Part shown: positions 1 through 11,134 of the stretch, piece by piece | How positions within the stretch are numbered: the first letter of the stretch is position 1 | Layout: each line of letters starts with the position of its first letter | NCBI GenBank assembly: GCA_030604135.1 | Contig: JAUVWL010000030.1 | Span: 1-39,226 of the forward strand | Source: Burkholderiales bacterium | Lineage (GTDB): Bacteria > Pseudomonadota > Gammaproteobacteria > Burkholderiales > Burkholderiaceae_C | Length of the DNA stretch: 39,226 nt | Reading direction: 5' to 3' | The notes under the pieces: model-generated | Databases searched by the model: none | Told to the model about the DNA's origin: nothing | Seen by the model: only the letters and a program-made list of their open reading frames with translations | Translations under genes and position numbers: made by a program

Positions 1-112
1 AGAGAAATCGGTCAGGACACACTGTGCAAAACCACAGTATTGAGGCAGAAGTCATGCCAGCCTCAGATGAAAATCAAACAAAATCAACGACTTACGGATT
101 ATAGCGACTTAA

Positions 113-643
113 GTTCGGTGGATTGACCTCACCCGTAGCCTGGAAGAAGCCAAGGCATGGCTTAGAAAGTCAACTCTTGGTGAGCGACGAATGGGGTTGC
201 TCGCCTCAAGCGGTGCGAAGCGTCTGAGGGCTGATGGCCTGGGCCAGGTATTGAGCGCCACAGACGGTCAGATGATCGCTCATTGGTATCTCAATCCCCC
301 TGGCGACATCCGCTCGTCATTTGCGCTGGAAGTTCCTGCAAACGAGTACACAAGTCAAGGATTGGAGATCGATTTCGCATGTTTGTGCTGGGGTGGAGAT
401 CTAATCAACAGGAACGGCTTCTGGATCACACGCTCACTTTCGGGTAATAGGTGGGCCGTGTTGAATGACAGCGCTAAACGGATGTTCGTGCTCAACTCAT
501 ATCGCGTACTGCTATCAAGAGCCCGTGAGGGTATGGTGATCTGGGTTCCAGAGGGCAACAGGGACGACCACACCCGCTGCCCTGATGAACTTGATTACGT
601 GGCGGACTGTCTGCAGCAGGCCGGTGTCGATTGGTTGGCCTGA
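113..643 (+). pseudogene. DUF2075 (Schlafen-type) helicase-like gene, 3' remnant
   Basis: The reading frame matches only the C-terminal end of DUF2075 proteins (putative P-loop helicase/nuclease-type proteins). Recognisable blocks are GLLASSGAKRLRADGLG, HWYLNPPGDIRSSFALEV, the QGLEIDF segment followed by CWGGDL, and NSYRVLLSRAREGMVIWVPEG. The first ATG is at 191, but family-like residues (DLTRSLEEAKAWL) are readable upstream from about 122 with no start codon, and in-frame stops lie at 41, 68 and 110. The Walker A half of the family (several hundred residues) is absent. This is therefore best read as a decayed, 5'-truncated copy; an internal start at 191 would give 150 residues without the ATPase core. 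The surrounding 780 bases are AT-richer than the rest of the window, consistent with a mobile or island remnant. Family assignment is from memory of conserved motifs. Confidence 0.7.
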
Positions 644-781
644 AATCCATCTCGACTCTTTTGACCTAAAAGTGTTCAATCAACCAATGATTTGGACCTA
701 AACGCACTCAAGTGTAAGAAGAGAAGGTGGGGCGGCATGACGAGCATTGGCATCAGTTCGCGCTGTTAGTTAACTCGTTGC

Positions 782-1903
782 TCACTGGAAAGCCGGCACC
801 ACCCGCAACACCCTACCCTGCGGGTTGTCCGTCAGCAGGTACACCGCGCCGTCCGGCCCCGTCCGCACATCGCGGATGCGTTCGCCCAGTTCTTTGAACA
901 GCACGTCCTGCGGGCCGGGTGTGCCGTCGTTGCCCATGGGCACGCGGCGCACGCTGCGCTCGGCCAGGGCGGCCACCAGCAGGCCGCCGCGCCAGGCGGG
1001 GAACAGGGCGCCGTCGTACCACGCCATGCCCGCCGGGGCGATGGAAGGGGTCCACTCGGTCAGCGGTGGGGTGATGCCCGGCAGGCTGCGGTAGGGGGTG
1101 ATGCGGGCAAAGGTGTAGTCCACGCCGCCGGTGGTGATGGGCCAGCCGTAGTTGGCGCCGGGGGTCAGGCGGTTGAGTTCGTCTCCGCCGCGTGAGCCGT
1201 GTTCGTGGGCGTAGATGACGCCGTTCACCACCACCACGCCCTGCGGGTTGCGGTGGCCGGTGCTGAAGATCTCGGGCAGGGCGCCGTCCCGTTTCACAAA
1301 GGGGTTGTCGGCCGGCACCGTGCCGTCGGGGCGGATGCGCATGAACTTGCCCAGGTGGGTGTGCAGGCGCTGGGCGTCGGTGCGCTCCAGGTTGCCGTCG
1401 CCCATGCCAAAGATCAGGGTGCCGTCGGGCAGCCAGGCCATGCGGCCGCCAAAGTGCTGGGTGTCGGTCTTGGCCGGTTGCGAGGTGAAGATGGGCCGCA
1501 GGTCTTTCAGTTCGTTGCCGTCCAGCCGGGCGCTGACCAAGCGCAGGTGGTTGGCCGCCGTGGTGCCGTGCGCGAAGGAGAGAAACAGCCGGCGGTTGTC
1601 GGCAAAGTCCGGATCAGGCAGCACGTCAAACAGGCCGGCCTGGCCGCGCGACAGCACCGGCGGCACGCCGGCCACGAGCTCGGGGCGCAGCTGCGGGCGG
1701 CCGTCGGGCCCGGGCTCGATCACGCGCAGCCGGCCGGGCCGTTCGGTCACCAGCATCCGCCCGTCGGGCAGAAAGGCCAGCGACCAGGGGTGGTCCAGGC
1801 CCTCGGCCACGGTGTCGACCCGGTAGGCCGCCGTCTGGGCCCATGGGGTCATGCTCAGCACGGACAGAAACAAGGCAAGCAGGTATCTCATAATGGTCGT
1901 CAT
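782..1903 (-). CDS. Secreted PQQ-dependent aldose sugar dehydrogenase (YliI/Asd-like)
   Basis: Soluble quinoprotein of the glucose/sorbosone dehydrogenase family, expected to oxidise aldose sugars in the periplasm with PQQ. About 373 residues, the usual size. An N-terminal signal peptide (MRYLLALFLSVLSMTPWAQ) is followed by six-bladed propeller motifs: GLDHPWSLAFLPDGRMLVTER, RGQAGLFDVLPDPDF, HFGGRMAWLPDGTL, FSTGHRNPQG, HEHGSRGGDELN and GANYGWP. The HxN/GHRNPQG and HEHG segments are the usual PQQ/metal-site neighbourhood. Start chosen at 1903 (MTTIMRYLL); 1891 is equally possible, and both give an intact signal peptide. A longer reading to 2437 has no signal-like N-terminus and overlaps the divergent gene, so it is rejected. 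Its 5' end overlaps that of the membrane protein on the other strand. Substrate is not readable from sequence. Confidence 0.9.
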   Translation of the reverse strand: MTTIMRYLLALFLSVLSMTPWAQTAAYRVDTVAEGLDHPWSLAFLPDGRMLVTERPGRLRVIEPGPDGRPQLRPELVAGVPPVLSRGQAGLFDVLPDPDFADNRRLFLSFAHGTTAANHLRLVSARLDGNELKDLRPIFTSQPAKTDTQHFGGRMAWLPDGTLIFGMGDGNLERTDAQRLHTHLGKFMRIRPDGTVPADNPFVKRDGALPEIFSTGHRNPQGVVVVNGVIYAHEHGSRGGDELNRLTPGANYGWPITTGGVDYTFARITPYRSLPGITPPLTEWTPSIAPAGMAWYDGALFPAWRGGLLVAALAERSVRRVPMGNDGTPGPQDVLFKELGERIRDVRTGPDGAVYLLTDNPQGRVLRVVPAFQ

Positions 1904-2369
1904 GACATCCGGTTCCCGCCATGATGCCCCATCAATTCGCTGGACGCGGCACGTGGGGGTGCTGCTGCTGGCCTGGGTGCTGGCGGCGGCCTGGGGCTCG
2001 GTGGTGCAGACGCAGTGGAACCTGCGGGCGCTGGTGGACGTGGGGGTGGACATTCCGGCTGGCGACTGGCTGCGGGTGACCGCGCAGGACCTGATGGGTT
2101 TTGCGCCGGTGTATGGCGTCATTCTGGCCGTGGGCTGGCTGTTTGCCTTGCCGGTGGCCAGCGGCCTGGCCCGCTGGTGGCCGGCCGGGCGCACCGCGCT
2201 GCTGGCCGCGGCCGCCGGGGTGGGCATGGTGGCGGCTGTGCGCACGGTGGATGCGGTGGCGCCCATGCCGGTGTTCATTGACGCCACGCGGCACCTGCCC
2301 GGCCTGCTGGGCATGGCCGCTGGCGCGGTCCTTGCTGGCCTGCTGTACGCCCGATTCACTTCACGCTGA
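1893..2369 (+). CDS. Small membrane protein, unknown function
   Basis: About 158 residues and probably four transmembrane helices: VGVLLLAWVLAAAW, a segment around FAPVYGVILAVGWLFALPV, ALLAAAAGVGMVAAV and LLGMAAGAVLAGLLYARF. The loop between helices 1 and 2 (WNLRALVDVGVDIPAGDWL) looks soluble. I do not recognise a named family. The start is uncertain: ATGs at 1851, 1893 and 1902 are all in frame; 1893 has an AGGT eight bases upstream. The gene is divergent from, and overlaps a few bases of, the sugar dehydrogenase 5' end, and is followed after 14 bases by the 72-residue gene, so the two probably share a transcript. GC-rich third positions support real coding. Confidence 0.65.
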   Translation: MVVMTSGSRHDAPSIRWTRHVGVLLLAWVLAAAWGSVVQTQWNLRALVDVGVDIPAGDWLRVTAQDLMGFAPVYGVILAVGWLFALPVASGLARWWPAGRTALLAAAAGVGMVAAVRTVDAVAPMPVFIDATRHLPGLLGMAAGAVLAGLLYARFTSR

Positions 2370-2383
2370 CCGGAGGGAGCCCC

Positions 2384-2602
2384 ATGAAGACCATTGACGA
2401 GATGCTCCACCTGGAACTGCTGACGCCCGACCAGCACGGCCAGATTCGCGACTGGATCGCCCAGGCCGACACGCCCGACGACATCCTGAAGATGCCGTCC
2501 GCGCTCTGGCAGGCGGTGGAGCGCGCCAGCGCCGTCATGGGCATCGACCAGGACCTGCTGCGACCACCCGCGCTGGATGCGGGCGATCTGGTCTGCGGGT
2601 GA
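2384..2602 (+). CDS. Small hypothetical protein, 72 residues
   Basis: Short soluble, probably helical protein beginning MKTIDEMLHLELLTPDQHG. A strong ribosome binding site (CGGAGGGAGCCCC) sits just before the ATG and fixes the start. It has no signal peptide, cysteine pair or known motif I recognise; the sequence is acidic. It follows the membrane-protein gene by 14 bases, probably in the same operon, and converges on the sigma-54 regulator gene six bases away. Function unknown. Confidence 0.7.
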   Translation: MKTIDEMLHLELLTPDQHGQIRDWIAQADTPDDILKMPSALWQAVERASAVMGIDQDLLRPPALDAGDLVCG

Positions 2603-2608
2603 CTGCCC

Positions 2609-4183
2609 TCAGCGCAAGCCCGCCTTGCGCAGGCGGTAGCTGAACTGCCGCAGCGTCAGCCCCAGGCTTTGTGCGGCGCGCGACTGGTTGCCGTGGTGCT
2701 GGGCCAGGGCTTCGGCCAGCTGGCGGGCGTCGTGTGAGCGGGCGCTCTGGTAGTCGCGCACCAGGGGTTCGCCGGATGACGCGGGGGGCGGACCGGGCAG
2801 GTTGCCTGTCTGGGTGCCCGGTGCCTCGGGCAGGTAACGTCCCAGGTCGTCGGCGTGCACCACCGGACGGTCGGCCAGCAGCACCAGGCGCTCGATGACG
2901 TTGCCCAGTTCGCGGATGTTGCCGGGCCAGTCCAGCCGTTCCAGCCGCTGCAGGGCGTCGGCCGCCAGGTGGACGTTGCGCTGGTGGGCCTGGTTGGCGC
3001 GGTTCACGAAGTGCAGGGCCAGGGCGCGGATGTCTTCGCGCCGCTCGCGCAGGCTGGGCAGCCGAATCGGCACCACGTTCAGGCGGTAGTACAGGTCCTG
3101 ACGGAAGCGGCCGGCGGCGGCCTCCTGCGCCAGGTCGCGGTTGGTGGCGGCCACCAGGCGCACGTCGATGCGCACCTCGCGCTGGCCGCCCAGGCGCACC
3201 AGGGTGCCCTCCTGCAGGGTGCGCAGCAGCTTGGCCTGCATGGCCAGCGGCAGCTCGCCGATCTCGTCCAGAAAAATGGTGCCGCCGTGCGCCTGCTCGA
3301 ACCAGCCGGGCCTCGCCTGGGAGGCGCCGGTGAAGGCGCCGCGTTCGTGGCCGAACAGCTCGGATTCGAACAAGGTGTCCGGGATGGCTGAGCAGTTGAC
3401 TTTGATGAAGGGCTGGTCGCTGCGGCCGCTGGCCAGGTGCACGGCGCGGGCAAACAGCTCCTTGCCGGTGCCCGACTCGCCCAGCAGCAACACGGTGGCC
3501 TGCGACTGCGACACGCGCTCCAGCTCGCCCAGCGCCTGTAGCAGTGCGGGTGATCGACCGATCAGCCCGTAGCGGGCGCTGGCGCTGTCCAGCGCGCGGG
3601 ACAGCGCCTCGTTGCGAGCCTGCAGCTGTTCGGTCTGGGCCTGCACCAGCCGCTCCAGGCGCAGCAGCTGGCCGGTCAGCGTGGCCAGCGTGCGCAGAAT
3701 GGCCAGGTCGTCGGTCAGGCGCCGGCGCCGGCTGCGGATGCGGTGGCAGGCCAGGACCCCCACGGTGCGGCCGTCGGACTCGATGGGCACGGCCAGAAAC
3801 GCCACGGTCTCGGGCGGCAGGTCTTCGCGCCGCACGCTGCGGAACAGAAACTGCGACTCGGTGTCGATGTCCTGCACGATGATGGCCTGCCCGCTGGCCA
3901 GCACATGTCCGGTGATGCCCTCGCCGGGGGCGTAGCGGCCGCGGCGTCGTTCGGCAGCGGTCAGGCCGTAGGCCAGGCGGATGCGCGCCAGGTGGCGGTC
4001 GGTTTCGTCACGCAGCACGATGCGGCCGCGGTTCAGGCCCAGCAGCTCGCTCATCAGGTGCAGCATCTCGCGCAACACCGGCTCGGGCGAGAGGCTGCGG
4101 CCAACGAGCTTCATCACCTCGCGCAGCAGCAGCAACTCCTGTGCTTGCCAGTCGACGGGGGTGGGGGCGGGTGGGGTGGTCAT
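2609..4183 (-). CDS. Sigma-54-dependent activator, NifA-like (GAF-AAA+-Fis)
   Basis: Enhancer-binding activator of RpoN promoters, about 524 residues. Residues ~20-170 form a GAF sensor domain ([20 protein letters not shown] is typical of NifA-type GAFs). The AAA+ domain carries Walker A GESGTGKE, the sigma-54 contact loop [13 protein letters not shown], Walker [12 protein letters not shown] and the LVAATNRDL segment. The C-terminus is a Fis-type helix-turn-helix ([21 protein letters not shown]). The cysteine motif of oxygen-sensitive alpha-proteobacterial NifA linkers is not seen, and there are no nif genes here, so the target is not shown. Start taken at MTTPPAPTP (4183); an in-frame ATG at 4222 would add 13 residues. 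It is divergent from the metH riboswitch leader. A sigma-54 promoter for glnK lies 6.5 kb away, but NtrC is its more usual activator. Confidence 0.88.
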   Translation of the reverse strand: MTTPPAPTPVDWQAQELLLLREVMKLVGRSLSPEPVLREMLHLMSELLGLNRGRIVLRDETDRHLARIRLAYGLTAAERRRGRYAPGEGITGHVLASGQAIIVQDIDTESQFLFRSVRREDLPPETVAFLAVPIESDGRTVGVLACHRIRSRRRRLTDDLAILRTLATLTGQLLRLERLVQAQTEQLQARNEALSRALDSASARYGLIGRSPALLQALGELERVSQSQATVLLLGESGTGKELFARAVHLASGRSDQPFIKVNCSAIPDTLFESELFGHERGAFTGASQARPGWFEQAHGGTIFLDEIGELPLAMQAKLLRTLQEGTLVRLGGQREVRIDVRLVAATNRDLAQEAAAGRFRQDLYYRLNVVPIRLPSLRERREDIRALALHFVNRANQAHQRNVHLAADALQRLERLDWPGNIRELGNVIERLVLLADRPVVHADDLGRYLPEAPGTQTGNLPGPPPASSGEPLVRDYQSARSHDARQLAEALAQHHGNQSRAAQSLGLTLRQFSYRLRKAGLR

Positions 4184-4249
4184 GGTGGTTCCGGACAAAC
4201 GCCCAAGCAAAGTCCGCACCAACTGGCGTCAGCCGCTAAAATCATCGGC

Positions 4250-4341
4250 TCTCAAGGAGCGCTGCAGCGCCCGCCCCGCAGGGTGTCGGACGTCAGGCTT
4301 GAGACACCGGTCCCTGGCGGGCCGGCACCCAACGGCGTTCA
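4250..4341 (+). promoter_or_regulatory. SAH riboswitch in the metH leader
   Basis: The leader matches the S-adenosylhomocysteine riboswitch core. P1 pairs TCTCAAG (4250-4256) with CTTGAGA (4298-4304). The conserved GGAGCGCTGCA follows the 5' strand of P1, and CAGGCT precedes its 3' strand. The downstream AACGGCGTTCACC (4331-4343) supplies GCGTTC (4335-4340), which pairs with GAGCGC (4257-4262) to make the H-type pseudoknot. A -10-like TAAAAT at 4237-4242 would start transcription almost at P1. In known examples SAH binding turns expression on, here letting MetH draw off homocysteine. The likely SD GGTGAG (4363-4368) lies just beyond the pseudoknot. Ligand and direction are inferred from the family. 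Confidence 0.88.
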
Positions 4342-4372
4342 CCAGTCCCCGATGTCCACTCTGGTGAGCCCC

Positions 4373-7114
<2,742 letters not shown>

Positions 7115-7122
7115 GGGCACGC

Positions 7123-7147
7123 GCACGGGCCTGGGTCCGGCCCGTGC
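7123..7147. terminator. Hairpin between convergent metH and lipoprotein genes
   Basis: A perfect nine-base-pair stem, GCACGGGCC and GGCCCGTGC, with a seven-base loop lies nine bases after the metH stop and ten bases from the end of the converging lipoprotein gene. There is no U-tract, so intrinsic termination would be weak on either strand; it may mark a 3' end or protect transcripts. Confidence 0.45.
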
Positions 7148-7156
7148 AGATGCGTC

Positions 7157-7615
7157 TTACAGGCGACGGGCTTCGCCGCCGTAGGTGACGGTGCAGCGCG
7201 CGCTGCCGCTGGTGGCGACGATGGACAGGCCGGCCTGGTACAGGCCCGGCGTGTCGGTCATGCGGTAGACGGTGCCATAGGAAATCGGCACACCGCTGAC
7301 GGTGGCCTGTGCCGAAACCGAGAAGCCGCGGTTGTCGCCATCGACCTGGCCACTGGCGGTGACATCGTTGCTGACCAGGGTGATGGTGCGCCCGGCCTGG
7401 GTCACGGTCTGCTGGGTGGACAGCTGCTGGGCAACCCCGCTGTTGCAGGAGTCCTGGGTCTTGTTCATGGTGACCTGGTACCTGCCGGCGAAGTCGGGCG
7501 TGGCGGTGGCGGGGCCATCGTCATCGCTGCCACCCCCGCAGGCCACCAGACCCACGGCCAGGACGCATGCGCTGCCCAGTTTCATCCAGGACGCCATGGT
7601 GTTGAGGCGGTTCAT
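7157..7615 (-). CDS. Hypothetical lipoprotein
   Basis: 152-residue exported protein. The N-terminus carries a signal sequence ending in a lipobox (VGLVACGGGSDDDG), with the acylated cysteine at about residue 26 and a flexible Gly/Ser/Asp linker. The rest is a probable beta-rich domain with two further cysteines (DSCNSG and ARCTVTYGG) that could form a disulfide. No named family recognised. The start overlaps the stop of the preceding small exported protein as ATGA, and a good SD (GGGAGGTCAGCG) lies inside that gene, so translation is likely coupled. It converges on metH. Confidence 0.75.
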   Translation of the reverse strand: MNRLNTMASWMKLGSACVLAVGLVACGGGSDDDGPATATPDFAGRYQVTMNKTQDSCNSGVAQQLSTQQTVTQAGRTITLVSNDVTASGQVDGDNRGFSVSAQATVSGVPISYGTVYRMTDTPGLYQAGLSIVATSGSARCTVTYGGEARRL

Positions 7616-7836
7616 CGCTGACCTCCCGTGGCCTGGGTGACGGCTGCGCGCGCCGCAGCGGCAGCCGACGCCTGCTCTTCGCTGCGCTTGGCGCTGGCGG
7701 CAGGCGGGTTCTGTTCGGCCTGCCAGCGCGCGAGGGCTTCGGCCCGGGCGGCGGCATCGTTGGCCAGAACGGGGGTTGCGATCAGAGTGCCCATGGCAGC
7801 AGCCAGGGCACCGGCGACGAATCGCGGGTGACGCAT
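7612..7836 (-). CDS. Small Ala-rich exported protein
   Basis: 74 residues. A Sec signal peptide (MRHPRFVAGALAAAMGTLIA then TPVLA) is likely cleaved before NDAAARAEAL. The mature ~50 residues are helical and rich in Ala, Glu, Gln and Arg, so a short periplasmic helix is the most that can be said. An SD (AGGGAGAA) sits before the ATG at 7836; longer readings to 7980 add an unlikely N-terminus. It overlaps the lipoprotein gene by ATGA, so the two form one unit. No homologue recognised. Confidence 0.65.
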   Translation of the reverse strand: MRHPRFVAGALAAAMGTLIATPVLANDAAARAEALARWQAEQNPPAASAKRSEEQASAAAAARAAVTQATGGQR

Positions 7837-8102
7837 GAGTTTTCTCCCTGAAGGATGTTCGCGAAATTGCAGCGGCGACTGTAGCGAATGCACCAGCAAT
7901 GTGCAAAACATTTGGTGACACTTCGCCGAAACCGTGGTCCTGAGACCACATGGCCGCAGGACCACTTCTGACCGTTCCACCAGGTGCGGGGCGCCGTCCG
8001 ACCGCCGTGCCTGCCGCTGGTCCTGTCCGGGCGCTCAGCGGGTCATGGGCTCTGCTACAAGCAGAGCCTCTTCACTTGAAGTTCATCGGAGGACGGGGTC
8101 TC

Positions 8103-8879
8103 ATGGGGGTGGTGTGTCAGGCGTGTGGCGCGGAGAATCACGGCGGCGTGCGGGTGTGCCGCCTGTGCACGGCCGCTTTGCCCGACAGGCAGAACGCCGA
8201 TGACGCCAGTCGGCGGCGCTCGGGGGCGGGTCGCTCGTCCAAGGCCACCACCGACAGCCGTATTCCCAGGTGGTGGCTGGCGCTCGGTCTCGCTGCGGTG
8301 GTTGGGCTGCTGTTCTGGCTGTGGGCTCCTGCTGCGCATGAGGGCCCCACCGGTGTGGCTGCCGCCGCGCCCTCGGCAGTTGCCGAGCCCCTGAAAGCGT
8401 CGACCGCCGAAGACGGGGCCATCGACCCCCTCAGGCTCGCCACGGCGGCGGCCGAAGCCCGTCTGCAGGCTTCCTTGGAGCGCCTGGCGCGCGAAGACCG
8501 GGAGCGTGCAGAAGCGCAGGCTCGGCAGCAGGCCACCACCGCCCAGCCGCCACCGCGTCAGACCGAGTCGCCGCGCCGGCGCGAACCACAGGCGCCCGGT
8601 GGCCAGCCCGAGCCCGCACAGTCTGCCTCGGTGCAGGTATCGGTGAACAGCCCGACCGTGCCACCGTCGCCAGCGGCAGTGAGTGACCCGCTGCCGGGCG
8701 GTGATCGCCCGCCAGAGACCATGGTATCGGTCGAGCAGCGCTGCGCTGACAGCGGCAACTTCTTCAGCCGCTCAGTCTGTCAGAACCAGACCTGTGCCAA
8801 CCCGGCCCTGGCCTCGGATCCGGTCTGCCGGCGCCTGCGCGAGGCTCAGCAGGCCCGATCGGAGCACCTGCTCAATTGA
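8103..8879 (+). CDS. Zinc-ribbon, single-pass membrane protein with Cys-rich C-terminus
   Basis: 258 residues, start fixed by the SD GGAGGACGGGG. The N-terminal cytoplasmic part is a four-cysteine ribbon (CQACG, then CRLC 15 residues on). One transmembrane helix follows (WWLALGLAAVVGLLFWLWA), then an Ala/Glu/Arg-rich stretch likely to be coiled coil (AAAEARLQASLERLAREDRE), a Pro/Gln-rich linker, and a C-terminus with five cysteines (CADSGNFFSRSVC, QNQTC, DPVC). By topology the C-terminus would be periplasmic and disulfide-bonded. Proteins of this layout occur widely in Burkholderiales, but I know no function. It runs convergently into the comM gene. Confidence 0.75.
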   Translation: MGVVCQACGAENHGGVRVCRLCTAALPDRQNADDASRRRSGAGRSSKATTDSRIPRWWLALGLAAVVGLLFWLWAPAAHEGPTGVAAAAPSAVAEPLKASTAEDGAIDPLRLATAAAEARLQASLERLAREDRERAEAQARQQATTAQPPPRQTESPRRREPQAPGGQPEPAQSASVQVSVNSPTVPPSPAAVSDPLPGGDRPPETMVSVEQRCADSGNFFSRSVCQNQTCANPALASDPVCRRLREAQQARSEHLLN

Positions 8880-8896
8880 CCCTGAGGGCTTGGCCG

Positions 8897-10444
8897 TCAC
8901 GGGCGCAACACGCGCCGGTATTGCACCGCCTCGGCGATGTGTGGCACCTCCACCGTTTCGCTGCCTGCCAGGTCCGCGATGGTGCGCGCCACGCGTAGTG
9001 CGCGGTGGGTGCTGCGGGCGCTCCAGCCCAGGCGGGCGGCGGCGGTGTTGAGAAATTTCAACGCGGCCGCCTCGGCTCCCACATGGGCGTCCAGCGCCCG
9101 CCCGCTGAGCCCCTGGTTGGTGTGCCCTTGCCGGTGGTGGGCACGCTGGCGCGCCGCCACCACGCGCTCGCGCACCTGGGCGCTGCGCTCCCCTGGCGGG
9201 CCATCCAGCAGTTCATCGGGGGCCAGGGCTGGCACCTCCACGTGCAGGTCGATGCGGTCCAGCAGCGGACCGCTGAGCTTCCCCTGGTAGCGGGCAATCT
9301 GGTCCGGTGTGTCGCGGCAGGGGCGGGTGGGGTGCCCCAGGTAGCCGCAGGGGCAGGGGTTCATGGCAGCGATCAGCTGGAAGCGGGCGGGAAACTCGCT
9401 TTGCATGGCCGCGCGAGAGATGCGGATGTGGCCGCTTTCCAGTGGCTCGCGCAGGGCTTCAAGGGCGGCGCGGGGGAACTCCGGCAGCTCGTCGAGAAAC
9501 AGCACGCCGTGGTGCGCCAGCGAAATCTCGCCCGGGCGGGGGGGTGAGCCGCCACCGACCAGGGCGACCGCGCTGGCACTGTGATGGGGCGCGCAAGTGG
9601 GGCGTTGTCCCCAGCGGCTCAGGTCAAAGCGACCGGCCAGTGAGGCCACAGCGGCGGACTCCAGGGCTTCAAGGGTGTCCATGGGGGGCAGCAGGCCGGC
9701 AAAGCGTTGGGCCAGCATGCTCTTGCCAGAGCCGGGCGGGCCGGCCATCAGCAGGCTGTGCCCCCCGGCGGCGGCAATCTCCAGTGCACGGCGCGCCGCC
9801 GCCTGGCCCTTGACGTCGGCCAGATCGGGGTAGGTCGGCCCGGCCCCCTGCTGCGCCGCCTGCAGGCGCACCCAGCCGGTGTCGTCCAAAGGCTGCTGAT
9901 GCTGCTGGGCCTCCGGCAGGAAGTGGGCCACCACATCAAGCAGGTGTCTGGCGCGGTAGACCTCGGCGTCGGCCACCAGAGCCGCCTCTTCGGCGCTGAC
10001 CGGGGGCAGCACCAGGCGGGCGGTGGTCGCTCCGGTGCGCGCCGCTTCGCGGTGCAGGGCCAGGCTCATGGCCAGGGCGCCACGCACCGGGCGCAGTTCG
10101 CCGCCCAGCGACAGTTCACCGGCGAATTCCCAGCCATCGAGCTGTGCGCCATCGATCTGCCCACTGGCGGCCAGAATGCCCAGGGCGATGGGCAGGTCGA
10201 AGCGACCCGAGTCCTTGGGCAGGTCGGCCGGTGCCAGGTTGACCGTGATGCGCTGGTTGCTCGGAAAGGCCAGGCCGGCGTTGGCCATGGCCGATCGCAC
10301 CCTCTCTCGCGCCTCCTTGACCTCGGTGTCAACCAGGCCCACCAGCGTGAAACTGGGCAGACCGTTGGCCAGATGCACCTCGACGCGCACCGCGCGCGCG
10401 TCCAGGCCCAGCAGTGCACGGCTGTGCACCACGGACAGACTCAT
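8897..10444 (-). CDS. comM: ComM/YifB family AAA+ ATPase (Mg-chelatase-like)
   Basis: About 515 residues, full length for the family. The N-terminal half has the Lon-protease-like fold seen in YifB (ARAVRVEVHLANGLPSFTLV; NLAPADLPKDSGRFDLPIAL). The AAA+ module has Walker A (MAGPPGSGKSMLAQR), Walker B (GVLFLDELPEF) and ANPCPCGY-type sequence (AAMNPCPCGYLG), then a C-terminal helical lid (GWSARSTHRALRVARTIADL). In transformable bacteria ComM is a branch-migration helicase that helps integrate incoming DNA; a role here is by family. Start set at 10444 by the SD AGGGAGGAAACC. A longer reading to 10621 would run through the regulatory region of glnK and lacks homology. Confidence 0.93.
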   Translation of the reverse strand: MSLSVVHSRALLGLDARAVRVEVHLANGLPSFTLVGLVDTEVKEARERVRSAMANAGLAFPSNQRITVNLAPADLPKDSGRFDLPIALGILAASGQIDGAQLDGWEFAGELSLGGELRPVRGALAMSLALHREAARTGATTARLVLPPVSAEEAALVADAEVYRARHLLDVVAHFLPEAQQHQQPLDDTGWVRLQAAQQGAGPTYPDLADVKGQAAARRALEIAAAGGHSLLMAGPPGSGKSMLAQRFAGLLPPMDTLEALESAAVASLAGRFDLSRWGQRPTCAPHHSASAVALVGGGSPPRPGEISLAHHGVLFLDELPEFPRAALEALREPLESGHIRISRAAMQSEFPARFQLIAAMNPCPCGYLGHPTRPCRDTPDQIARYQGKLSGPLLDRIDLHVEVPALAPDELLDGPPGERSAQVRERVVAARQRAHHRQGHTNQGLSGRALDAHVGAEAAALKFLNTAAARLGWSARSTHRALRVARTIADLAGSETVEVPHIAEAVQYRRVLRP

Positions 10445-10508
10445 GGTTTCCTCCCTGTTTTGGTGCGTGCTCTGCACCCGGGGTTTTGCCCGGACGGATC
10501 CCGATTGC

Positions 10509-10523
10509 GCACTATTTTGGTGC
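10509..10523. promoter_or_regulatory. NtrC-type enhancer site upstream of glnK
   Basis: GCACTATTTTGGTGC fits the NtrC consensus GCACY-N4-TGGTGC exactly. It lies about 165-180 bases upstream of a -24/-12 promoter, a normal enhancer distance, in the 340-base gap between comM and glnK. The rest of the gap has no gene. It is also about 65 bases upstream of the comM start. Confidence 0.7.
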
Positions 10524-10583
10524 TTGGTCGGCGCCCAGGGCCTTTTGCCGGGTGTGCCGCCGCCATGATGGCACAGGCGATAG

Positions 10584-11123
<540 letters not shown>

Positions 11124-11134
11124 AGGAGCACCAC

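Noticed and set aside
2609..4183. Calling the sigma-54 regulator nifA outright
   Set aside because: No nif genes in the window and the GAF-AAA-Fis layout is shared by many activators, so no symbol is given.
10462..10478. GGTGCGTGCTCTGCACC as a second NtrC site
   Set aside because: Half-sites point the wrong way (GGTGC...GCACC in place of GCACC...GGTGC); it is more likely a hairpin near the comM start.
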